A stretch of DNA of 64,000 nt from Rhodococcus coprophilus NBRC 100603 (lineage in GTDB: Bacteria > Actinomycetota > Actinomycetes > Mycobacteriales > Mycobacteriaceae), in NCBI RefSeq assembly GCF_001895045.1, contig NZ_BDAM01000005.1, forward strand, positions 310,001-374,000. Reading direction: 5' to 3'. Both the position numbers and the translations under genes were made by a program. Position 1 is the stretch's first letter. Each line of letters begins with the position of its first letter. Shown here one piece after another: positions 25,406 to 32,509 of the stretch. Below the pieces are notes generated by a model. That model ran no database searches and had not been told where the DNA came from. It saw nothing but the letters and a program-made list of their open reading frames with translations.

Positions 25406-26683
25406 GTGATCGATCTTCGTGCGCAGTCCGACAGGGCCGCGATGCTGCCCAGCGGTCATCGCTGGGTAGTGGTGGACGTCGAGACGTCCGGGTTACGTCC
25501 GAACGCGCATCGCGTCCTCAGCGTCGCCGCGCTCGCGCTCCGTGAGGACGGGTCGGTGGAACGCGAATTCTCGTCGCTCATCGATCCCGGCGGTGACCCC
25601 GGCCCGGTGCACGTTCACAACCTCACGCGCGAACGGCTGGCGGGTGCACCGCGCTTCGAGGACATCTCCTCCGAGCTTGCGGAGATTCTCGACGGCGGGA
25701 CCGTCGTCGCCCACAACGCGTCGTTCGATTACGGCTTTCTCGACGCCGAGTTCCGGCGGGCCGGAAAGACACTTCCGGTGCAGCAACGGCTGTGCACGCT
25801 CGCGCTGTCACGCCGCCTCGACCTCGACCTTCCGAACTATCGGCTCTCGACGCTTGCGGAGCACTGGCAGATCCAGCAGCTCCAGGCGCACGATGCGTAC
25901 GACGACGCTCGTGTGCTGACCGAAATCTTCCTGCGCAGCGCCGGAATGGCGGAGACACTGCAACTTCCGCTGCCGGTCGTGAATTGCCGGAGCAGCAAGT
26001 CGGTGTATCCGCCATCGGTGACCCGGGTGCCCTGCCAGTGGAAGAACCCGGGCAAGCTTACGGACGCCGGTCTGGTGCAGGGCATGAAGGTCGTGATCAG
26101 CGGGTCGACCACCACGCCGCGGCTGACGCTCGCCGAGCGCCTCGCCGGAGCCGGGCTCGACGTCCTCAACCAGGTGAGCCGGCAGACCAGTGTGCTGGTG
26201 TGCAACGACCCCGTCGTGCAGACCGCCAAGGTGCGCAAGGCAATGGCCGAAGGCATTCCCGTCATCAGCGAGCGACACCTCGACGACCTTCTCGCCCGGG
26301 TCGCGCCCGGCGAGCCCAAGGTCGCCACCGTCATCGATGTCGTGCCGCAGGCACAGATCCCGGTGGAGACTCCGCAGGTCGTCACCGCCCCCGCCCCCGA
26401 TGACAACGCGCCGGCACAGGGCTGGGCACTGCAGGGCCACAAGCCCAAGCTGTGGTCGGGCCGAAAAGTACTGTTGCTGGGCGGAACCCATCTCGAAGCG
26501 GTGATGATGCGGTCACGCATCGCGCAACTCGGTGCCAGGCCCGCCCTGAACTTCACGGCCGCGGTCACCGACGCGCTGGTCCTCGGCGGCGGCGAAAGCG
26601 ACAAGCGGATGCCCCGGGTGCTGCAACGCGCGCTGCCCGTCCTCACCCCGACGACGTCAACGCCGCGGTGGAGGAGGGTGTGA
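25406..26683 (+). CDS. DEDDh exonuclease with BRCT domains
   Basis: 425 residues from a GTG preceded by GGAGGGGGAG. Residues ~18-180 form a DnaQ-like 3'-5' exonuclease with Asp24/Glu26 ('VVVDVETSGL'), 'VVAHNASFDYGFLD' and the C-terminal 'HDAYDDARV' (DEDDh class). A BRCT domain follows at ~225-295 ('MKVVISGSTTTPRLTLAERL'), and a second BRCT-like unit at ~350-410 ('GRKVLLLGGTHLEAVMMRSR'). The protein ends abruptly after 'RALPVLTP' in a frame that diverges from the following TerD frame. The next ORF begins at the stop (GTGA overlap). It is likely involved in DNA repair or tellurite/stress response together with TerD and the NERD helicase. Confidence 0.87.
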   Translation: MIDLRAQSDRAAMLPSGHRWVVVDVETSGLRPNAHRVLSVAALALREDGSVEREFSSLIDPGGDPGPVHVHNLTRERLAGAPRFEDISSELAEILDGGTVVAHNASFDYGFLDAEFRRAGKTLPVQQRLCTLALSRRLDLDLPNYRLSTLAEHWQIQQLQAHDAYDDARVLTEIFLRSAGMAETLQLPLPVVNCRSSKSVYPPSVTRVPCQWKNPGKLTDAGLVQGMKVVISGSTTTPRLTLAERLAGAGLDVLNQVSRQTSVLVCNDPVVQTAKVRKAMAEGIPVISERHLDDLLARVAPGEPKVATVIDVVPQAQIPVETPQVVTAPAPDDNAPAQGWALQGHKPKLWSGRKVLLLGGTHLEAVMMRSRIAQLGARPALNFTAAVTDALVLGGGESDKRMPRVLQRALPVLTPTTSTPRWRRV

Positions 26684-27246
26684 TCCCACCGCACATGCGG
26701 ACCGAATCCCGAATGACGGCGCCGGTGCTGTCGCTCGGCGAGGTGACCGACCTGTCAGCGAACATCACGTCCTGGTCGGTCAACATCGCGTGGAAAGCCG
26801 AAGCTGTCGACGACGAGTTCGACATCGACATCGTCGCGTTCCTGCTCGGTTCCGACGAAAAGGTCGACACCGATGATGATTTCGTCTTCTACAACAACCC
26901 GCTGTTCGACGACGGGGTGGTCGAACTGACCATCGACGGCAGCAGCGAGCAGTGCGTCCGCGTCGACCTCGCGTCGCTGCCCGCCGAGTGCGAGCGCATC
27001 GCCATCGCGGCGGCCATCGACGGCGACCGTACCTTCGGTGACCTCGGCGCCGTCTCCGTCAGCGTCGACAGCGACGAAGGCACTGCCGCGACCTTCGTCC
27101 TCGACGCCGGGACCACCGAACGCACGATGGTGCTCACCGAGATCTACCGCCGGGCAGGCAAGTGGCGTCTGCGGGCGGTGGGGCAGGGCTACGACGACGG
27201 CCTTGCGGCACTTGCGGTGCGGTACGGGGTCGACGTCGATGCCTGA
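26680..27246 (+). CDS. TerD family protein
   Basis: 188 residues if started at the GTG overlapping the upstream stop; GAGGAGG precedes it but only two bases away. ATGs at 26695 and 26713 are alternatives. The TerD core is clear: 'LSANITSWSVNIAWKAEA', 'FDIDIVAFLLG', 'DDDFVFYNNP' (Ca2+-binding-type loop) and 'GDRTFGDLGAVSVSV'. TerD proteins are calcium-binding stress proteins linked to tellurite, phage and DNA-damage responses. The frame upstream of the GTG continues to look like a linker ('DDVNAAVEEGVIPPHM'), which suggests an originally fused exonuclease-BRCT-TerD protein now split by a frameshift. Confidence 0.85.
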   Translation: MIPPHMRTESRMTAPVLSLGEVTDLSANITSWSVNIAWKAEAVDDEFDIDIVAFLLGSDEKVDTDDDFVFYNNPLFDDGVVELTIDGSSEQCVRVDLASLPAECERIAIAAAIDGDRTFGDLGAVSVSVDSDEGTAATFVLDAGTTERTMVLTEIYRRAGKWRLRAVGQGYDDGLAALAVRYGVDVDA

Positions 27247-27273
27247 TCGGGTACTGACTCCGAGAGACCTGCG

Positions 27274-28932
27274 ATGAGCATTCGCATTCCCCAGGAGCCC
27301 AGGTTCGCGCACGTCACGGAAGAAGTGGTGTGGCGGGCGCTGATCGACCAGCTCGGGCCGAACGACCTCGTGGTCGCGAACCAGCGCGTCACCGACCACT
27401 ACAAGGACCACGAAATCGATTTCGTCGTGGCGCTCGAGGGCTACGGTGTCGTCTGCCTCGAGGTCAAGGGCGGCGAGATCTGGCACGAGAACGACACCTG
27501 GTACCAGCGTCGCCCCGATGGGCCGGCCCCTATCGATCCGGTGGGTCAGGTGCGAGGGGCGATGTACGCGTTGCGTCGCTACGTGGAGAACGATCCGAGG
27601 CGAACCAGCGCATCCGGCCGCGCACGCTGGGACCACGTCGTCGTGTTCCCCAACAGTTCCGTGTCTGCCGATTTCGGGCGCCCGGAGTGTCCACGCTGGA
27701 AGGTCGTCGATCGCGAGGATCTGAAGGGCATCGTTTCCAAACTGAGGCGGGTGCTCTTCGAACAACATGTCGCGCGGACCGGTATCGACGCCGAGTCGAT
27801 TCTCGACCTGGCAGAGGTGCTGTCGGGACGAGGGCTCCCGCAACGTGACGTCGTCGCCCGCGCGCTCGAGAACGAGGACGCCGGTAACCTGCTCACCGAG
27901 CAGCAAGCCGCGATACTCGACGCGGTGCGTCTTCTTCCACGCGTAGAGATTCGCGGGGGAGCAGGAAGCGGAAAGACGTTTCTGGCCATCGAGAAAGCGA
28001 GCAGGCTTACCAAGGAGGGCAAGCGCGTCGCGCTGATCTGCTATTCGCACGGGCTTGCGTCCTACCTCGAACGGGTCACGAGAGCGCTGCCCCGCAAACA
28101 GCGCCCCGCGTATGTCGGTGAATTCCACGAACTGGGCACCCGCTGGGGTGCACCCGAAGGTCCTCCGGAGAGTCTGCGTACCGAGGAGACCGTGAACTTC
28201 TGGGAGCACGTACTCCCGGCCCGCATGGCCGAACTCGCTGCCGAACTTCCGTACGGTCACCGTTTCGACGCCGTCGTCGTCGACGAAGCCCAGGACTTCG
28301 CCGACGACTGGTGGCGGCCGGTACTCGCGATGTTGAAAGACGAGGACGCCGGCGAACTGTACGTGTTCAGCGACGAAGGCCAACGCGTATTCGATCGCGA
28401 AGGTGTTCCCCCGGTCTCCCTGGTTCCGCTGGTGCTCGACCGGAACATGCGCAACACCAAGCAGATCGCCGGATCGTTCACCCCGCTCGTCGGCCAGCGA
28501 ATGCGTTTGCTCGGCGGCGACGGTCCCGAGGTCACCTTCGTTCCGTGCGCACCGGAAGATGCGCTCGATCGCGCCGACGACGCGATCGAGATGTTGCTCG
28601 AAAGCGGTTGGCGTCCCGAAGATGTCGCACTCCTCGCTACCGGCAGTCGTCATCCGGAGCAGGTCGAGCGGCAGCAAGCCGGGCCTCAGGCGTACTGGGA
28701 GAGTTTCTGGGACAGCGACCAGGTGTTCTACGGTCACGTCCTGGGATTCAAAGGACTCGAGCGTCGGGCCGTCGTGCTTGCCGTCAACGAATCACGTCCC
28801 CAGGAGCGATCGCGGGAACGATTGTATGTGGGGCTGTCCCGGGCCCGTGACCAGTTGATCGTGTGTGGGGACCCGACATTCCTACGGACGGTCGGTGGAG
28901 GGGAGTTGCTGAAACGGCTGGGCGGGGTGTGA
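27274..28932 (+). CDS. NERD nuclease-domain protein with UvrD-like SF1 helicase
   Basis: 552 residues, 27 bp after the TerD gene and probably in its operon. The N-terminal NERD domain has a PD-(D/E)xK-like core: Asp49 ('HEIDFVV'), Glu63 and Lys65 ('CLEVKGG'). The SF1 helicase domain has Walker A 'GGAGSGKT' (~228-235), the Walker B box 'DEAQDF' at ~336, and C-terminal motifs 'HVLGFKGLERRAVVLAVNE' and 'RERLYVGLSRARDQLIV'. Such proteins are thought to process or unwind damaged or foreign DNA, but are poorly characterised. Association with an exonuclease and TerD favours a DNA-stress role. Confidence 0.9.
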   Translation: MSIRIPQEPRFAHVTEEVVWRALIDQLGPNDLVVANQRVTDHYKDHEIDFVVALEGYGVVCLEVKGGEIWHENDTWYQRRPDGPAPIDPVGQVRGAMYALRRYVENDPRRTSASGRARWDHVVVFPNSSVSADFGRPECPRWKVVDREDLKGIVSKLRRVLFEQHVARTGIDAESILDLAEVLSGRGLPQRDVVARALENEDAGNLLTEQQAAILDAVRLLPRVEIRGGAGSGKTFLAIEKASRLTKEGKRVALICYSHGLASYLERVTRALPRKQRPAYVGEFHELGTRWGAPEGPPESLRTEETVNFWEHVLPARMAELAAELPYGHRFDAVVVDEAQDFADDWWRPVLAMLKDEDAGELYVFSDEGQRVFDREGVPPVSLVPLVLDRNMRNTKQIAGSFTPLVGQRMRLLGGDGPEVTFVPCAPEDALDRADDAIEMLLESGWRPEDVALLATGSRHPEQVERQQAGPQAYWESFWDSDQVFYGHVLGFKGLERRAVVLAVNESRPQERSRERLYVGLSRARDQLIVCGDPTFLRTVGGGELLKRLGGV

Positions 28933-29121
28933 TATCCGCGCGCGGGCGTTCTGCGGGCAGCCTTCGGAGAAACACGTTTGTCGGCCGGAAGATGTCCCCG
29001 GTCGTGAGATAACTGACGTCGTATTCGGATGTGAAAACGATCTCGCCACAAGATGTGTAACAAAGGGGCGTCCGGTCCGATACGTAGTCGTATCGCTTCC
29101 CACGACTTTGGAGTCTGCAGA

Positions 29122-29622
29122 ATGAACCGTCTTCTTTTCGGTGCAGCAATGGCGGTAATTCTGGTGGGGAGCGTGTCGGCGTGTGGAGCCGAATCGGACT
29201 CGCCTGCGGAGATGCTGCCCTCCTCCGGCGCGGTCGCGTCGTCGACGACGACGACCAGCACCGTCGCGGAGACCACGACTGTGAAGCCTTTGCCTGCAAC
29301 GACTTCGAGCACTCCGGAGCAGACGCTCCCGCCCGCCGAAGCCGAGCCCGCCCCGGCCACGGCTGTGCCGGCCGCTGCGCCCGAGGTGACGTCGGTTCCG
29401 ATGCCGCCGGTCGTATGCATGGATCTGCAGTCGGCGCAGAACCTCATTCAGGAACTCGGTGTGTTCTATTCACGCAGCGTCGATGCCACCGGCAAGGGGC
29501 GCAAACAGGTGCTCGACGCGAATTGGATCGTGGTCGGCCAGACGCCGGGCGTCGGAGTTCCGATCGGTGAAGGGGATGCGGTTCTCTCGGTCGTGAAGAT
29601 CGGTGAACCGAACCCCTGCTGA
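29122..29622 (+). CDS. Lipoprotein with Thr/Pro linker and PASTA-like domain
   Basis: 166 residues. The signal peptide 'RLLFGAAMAVILVGSVSACG' ends in a lipobox (VSAC). A long Thr/Ser/Pro/Ala linker spans ~35-95. The C-terminal ~65 residues resemble one PASTA-type repeat: 'VCMDLQSAQNLIQELGVF', 'NWIVVGQTPGVGVPIGEG' and 'VLSVVKIGE'. PASTA repeats bind peptidoglycan fragments or lie in envelope proteins. The start ATG was chosen by the signal peptide. The 189-bp region upstream holds no other gene and presumably its promoter. Confidence 0.8.
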   Translation: MNRLLFGAAMAVILVGSVSACGAESDSPAEMLPSSGAVASSTTTTSTVAETTTVKPLPATTSSTPEQTLPPAEAEPAPATAVPAAAPEVTSVPMPPVVCMDLQSAQNLIQELGVFYSRSVDATGKGRKQVLDANWIVVGQTPGVGVPIGEGDAVLSVVKIGEPNPC

Positions 29623-29723
29623 CACGCGCGTCGTAGCCGGAACGGCGTGGTGGACACGGTCTGCTCGCCAATTCGCGAGACCCCTGTAACGCGGTCGCTC
29701 CTTACCCCGATTGACCCTTCGAC

Positions 29724-29738
29724 ATCATCGAAGATGAT
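29724..29738. promoter_or_regulatory. Palindrome ATCATC-GAA-GATGAT upstream of the DUF262 gene
   Basis: Perfect six-base arms with a three-base spacer, about 80 bp upstream of the DUF262 gene start, following a TTGACC hexamer at 29711-29716. It may be an operator or promoter element at the left border of the defence island. No dedicated regulator gene is adjacent. Confidence 0.35.
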
Positions 29739-29816
29739 CTTCATCGTTGAGTGCGCGGTAGCGCCTGATCCGCTCTTCGACGACTGTACGAACCAGTTTA
29801 GGAAGTGGAGCGTTTC

Positions 29817-31886
29817 GTGGTTGCTGCGCAGGAAACCAATCTTCAGAAGATTCTCGAGGGTACTTCCCAGTACCTCGTCCCGCTCTACCAGCGTCCCTAC
29901 CAATGGGGTCCGGAAAACTTCAAAGAATTGTGGCGTGATGTCACCCAGCTCGCCGAGGATCGTATTGACGACGTCGAGGCCACGCACTTCATCGGCTCAC
30001 TGGTTTTGGCGCCAATTCCCGGTAGCGTCGCAGGTTCGATTACCCGATATTTGGTCGTCGACGGGCAGCAGCGTCTGACCACTCTGACACTTTTGCTTGC
30101 GGCTGTACGTGATCACTTGCTGGAGCAGGGGAGTGCAACCCGTCGGGACACCGATCGCATCCACAATCAGCTGCTCACCAACCAATACGAAGACGACCCG
30201 TACCGGCTCAAGCTGCTGCCGACGCAAGCTGATCGAGAGTCCTACGCTGCCGTTGTCGACTCGCTTCCCACGGCAGGTAGCGATGATAACGTCGGCGCCG
30301 CCTATCGCTTCTTTCGTGCACGTCTTGCGGAGCCGATCGATCCGGACATGCCTGTCGATGCTGTGCAGATCGCACAGGCGGTCACGACGGGATTGTCGGT
30401 GGTGTCGATCAGTACGCATCCGGGCGACAATGTCCATCGGATCTTCCAGTCGCTGAACAATACCGGGCTCAAGCTGACCCAGGGCGATCTGCTCCGAAAC
30501 TACTTGTTCATGCGTCTCCCGACACGCAGCGACGAGGTTTACCGAACCCACTGGTTGCCGCTCCAGAACGCCTTGGAGGACAACGAGCGAATCGAGACTT
30601 TGTTCTGGCTTGATCTGCTACATACCAAGCCCCAGGTCAAACAGACTCAGACGTTCGCCGGCCAGCAGAGTCGGCTCGAGAAGCTTGCGACCGAGGATGA
30701 GATCGTTGGGGAGATCGAGCGTATCGCTGGTCTCGGTCGTCTCTACCGGCTGATGCTGCATCCCCTGGAGGAGGCTGACTCCGCCGTGCGGGAACGGCTT
30801 GTGCACCTATCCGAATGGGACTCGATCACGCCAGCGCCGTTGATATTGCATCTACTGGTGCTCCGAGACCGCGGAGACGCAACGTCCGAACAGGTCGCTC
30901 GAGCATTGTTGTACATCGAGTCGCTGTTGGTGCGTCGGTTCCTGGTCGGGCGCGCTACGACTGGTTTGAATCGTGTGTTCCCCGCTGCGGTTCAGGAATT
31001 GGATGCGGATCTCCCGGTAGATGAAGCGCTCCATCGGTACCTTTCGGAGGGGCGTAAGCACTACGCGACAGACGATAGGCTTGTAGATGCCATCCTGAGC
31101 TCTCCGCTGTATACGACGGGTCGTGCGGCCCAGCGAAAAACAGTCATGGTGTGGATCGAGCGCCTCTTTGCGACAAGGGAGCACGTTGATTCACGGTCGT
31201 TGACTATTGAACATGTAATGCCGCAGACTCTTTCGCCCTCATGGCGGCGAGAATTGGCTGCGGCTTATGGTGACGAGAAGGTTGACACTCTCCACGACCA
31301 GCTCGTGCACACGCTCGGGAACCTCACACTCACCGGCTACAACGAGAGTCTCAGCAACCACGACTTCGGGCGCAAGCGCGAAATTTTGCAGGCAAGCAGT
31401 ATTCGCATGAACCAGGAGATAGCGGTCTATAAAGCCTGGGGTCCCAACGAGATCGAAGAGCGAGGACGTTCCCTCTCCGAGCGCATCATCGCGGCATGGC
31501 CCGGTCCCGCTGACGCAACGCGCACGACCGGTGATGACAACCCTTTGTGGGCATCACTGAATCGATTGCTGACCCTGCTGCCAGCTGGCCGCTGGACCAC
31601 CTACGGTGACCTTGCGAGGGTACTAGGCACCGCGGCGCAGCCGATCGGTAATCGCTTGGCGAACGCTCCGGCACCTAACGCGCACCGCGTACTTAATGCG
31701 CAGGGCGAGATCTCGGCGGCATTCCGTTGGTTGGAACCCCACCGCACCGATGAGCCCCGCGAGATCCTTGCAGAAGAGGGTGTGCGGTTTAGCGGTAACC
31801 GAGCGGACTCGGGACAGCGACTGACGGTTGCGGACCTCGAGCAATTGCGCGTCGAAGTCGAGGAAGACACCGATCCCGCGGAGTGA
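29817..31886 (+). CDS. DUF262-DUF1524 (GmrSD-like) protein with C-terminal alkyltransferase-like domain
   Basis: 689 residues from the GTG at 29817 (GGAG six bases upstream; a GTG at 29805 is too close to the site). The N-terminal DUF262 ParB/GmrS-like domain shows 'YLVPLYQRPYQW' and 'VVDGQQRLTTLTLLL'. The DUF1524 HNH nuclease domain has 'TIEHVMPQTLSPSWR' and 'HTLGNLTLTGYNESLSNHDF' at ~464-510. A third domain at ~580-650 matches the MGMT/ATL DNA-binding fold: 'GRWTTYGDLARVLG' and, where active MGMT has P-C-H-R, 'PNAHRVLN' with Ala for Cys. ATL proteins bind alkylated or bulky guanine without repairing it. The fusion suggests nuclease activity directed by modified guanine in invading DNA. Confidence 0.88.
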   Translation: MVAAQETNLQKILEGTSQYLVPLYQRPYQWGPENFKELWRDVTQLAEDRIDDVEATHFIGSLVLAPIPGSVAGSITRYLVVDGQQRLTTLTLLLAAVRDHLLEQGSATRRDTDRIHNQLLTNQYEDDPYRLKLLPTQADRESYAAVVDSLPTAGSDDNVGAAYRFFRARLAEPIDPDMPVDAVQIAQAVTTGLSVVSISTHPGDNVHRIFQSLNNTGLKLTQGDLLRNYLFMRLPTRSDEVYRTHWLPLQNALEDNERIETLFWLDLLHTKPQVKQTQTFAGQQSRLEKLATEDEIVGEIERIAGLGRLYRLMLHPLEEADSAVRERLVHLSEWDSITPAPLILHLLVLRDRGDATSEQVARALLYIESLLVRRFLVGRATTGLNRVFPAAVQELDADLPVDEALHRYLSEGRKHYATDDRLVDAILSSPLYTTGRAAQRKTVMVWIERLFATREHVDSRSLTIEHVMPQTLSPSWRRELAAAYGDEKVDTLHDQLVHTLGNLTLTGYNESLSNHDFGRKREILQASSIRMNQEIAVYKAWGPNEIEERGRSLSERIIAAWPGPADATRTTGDDNPLWASLNRLLTLLPAGRWTTYGDLARVLGTAAQPIGNRLANAPAPNAHRVLNAQGEISAAFRWLEPHRTDEPREILAEEGVRFSGNRADSGQRLTVADLEQLRVEVEEDTDPAE

Positions 31887-31897
31887 TCCGGGTTCTT

Positions 31898-31930
31898 CGA
31901 CATTGGGGCGGTTACGCCGCCCCAATGTCG
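31898..31930. terminator. Strong 14-bp-arm hairpin after the DUF262 gene
   Basis: CGACATTGGGGCGG (31898-31911) and CCGCCCCAATGTCG (31917-31930) pair perfectly around TTACG, 12 bases after the DUF262 stop. There is no T-run, but the stem is stable enough to terminate. It overlaps the 3' end of a small minus-strand frame, so it could serve both directions. Confidence 0.7.
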
Positions 31931-32163
31931 ACGACTGAGATCGTCCCGAACGGCCGAAGGTCTAGCACGCGAGTTAGGGCTCGGTAATCTCTCACGAGAA
32001 GCTGAATAGCTGTGGTCGTAGGCGGGGACGCATCTATCTTGTCCTCGGGGTATCCGGGGCCGACGAGCACGTCGCACAACTCCTGGGTTCCGGCTGCTGC
32101 CGCGCTCGTCGAAATTTGAACACGCGTCGCCTTCAGCCTGGAGGGGCGCCTATAGTCCGGCAT
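31912..32163 (-). CDS. Possible small protein, 83 residues
   Basis: A minus-strand frame from an ATG at 32161-32163 with moderately GC-rich third positions, ending inside the hairpin. It has no recognised domain; a segment 'AIQLLVRDYRALTRVL' could be a helix. There is no clear ribosome binding site, and the last codons are formed by the terminator stem, which argues against selection on the protein. It is listed because it is the only sizeable frame in the 568-bp gap before the helicase. Confidence 0.3.
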   Translation of the reverse strand: MPDYRRPSRLKATRVQISTSAAAAGTQELCDVLVGPGYPEDKIDASPPTTTAIQLLVRDYRALTRVLDLRPFGTISVVDIGAA

Positions 32164-32353
32164 GTCGCGGTTGTGACTGGATTAAGACGGCGACGCTCAC
32201 AGCACCGTCGCTGGCGGGTTCGGGTCCGGCGCGTGGCTGGTCATCGGCAGCGGGGTGAGGGCCAGAGTTGAGTTGTCTTGATCGCGGCGTCGCGCTTCCG
32301 GAGACCGCGACTGCCATGTGCCCTGAGGGTCTTCTGCACGGACCGAGCGAGTT

Positions 32354-32509
32354 ATGGCGACGGAATTCGATGGATGTGTGCGGGCTGAGGTGGGACCGGA
32401 CGCGGACCCGGCGGAAGCAGTTTCTAAGGTGGTGGGGTCCGTTGCCGTCGGCGGGTGGAAGCAGGGTGTGGAGTGGACGTCGCGTCGAGGGACAACGATC
32501 CCGAACTGA
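32354..32509 (+). CDS. Possible 51-residue ORF or frameshifted N-terminus of the helicase
   Basis: ATG at 32354; it reads 'MATEFDGCVRAEVGPDADPA', continues 'EAVSKVVGSVAVGGWKQGVE', and stops at 32507-32509, overlapping the helicase start in another frame. Codon third positions are GC-rich and the peptide looks protein-like. Its end ('IPN' before 'ELRDRVQRLL' in the helicase frame) lies exactly where the helicase's recognisable N-terminal helix begins. Either it is a short overlapping leader ORF, or the helicase once started here and a frameshift at about 32500 split it. Confidence 0.4.
   Translation: MATEFDGCVRAEVGPDADPAEAVSKVVGSVAVGGWKQGVEWTSRRGTTIPN

Noticed and set aside
26755-28737. Minus-strand frame of about 660 codons opposite TerD and the NERD helicase
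   Set aside because: No domain, and the opposite strand carries two genes with clear motifs; a shadow frame from GC-rich third positions.
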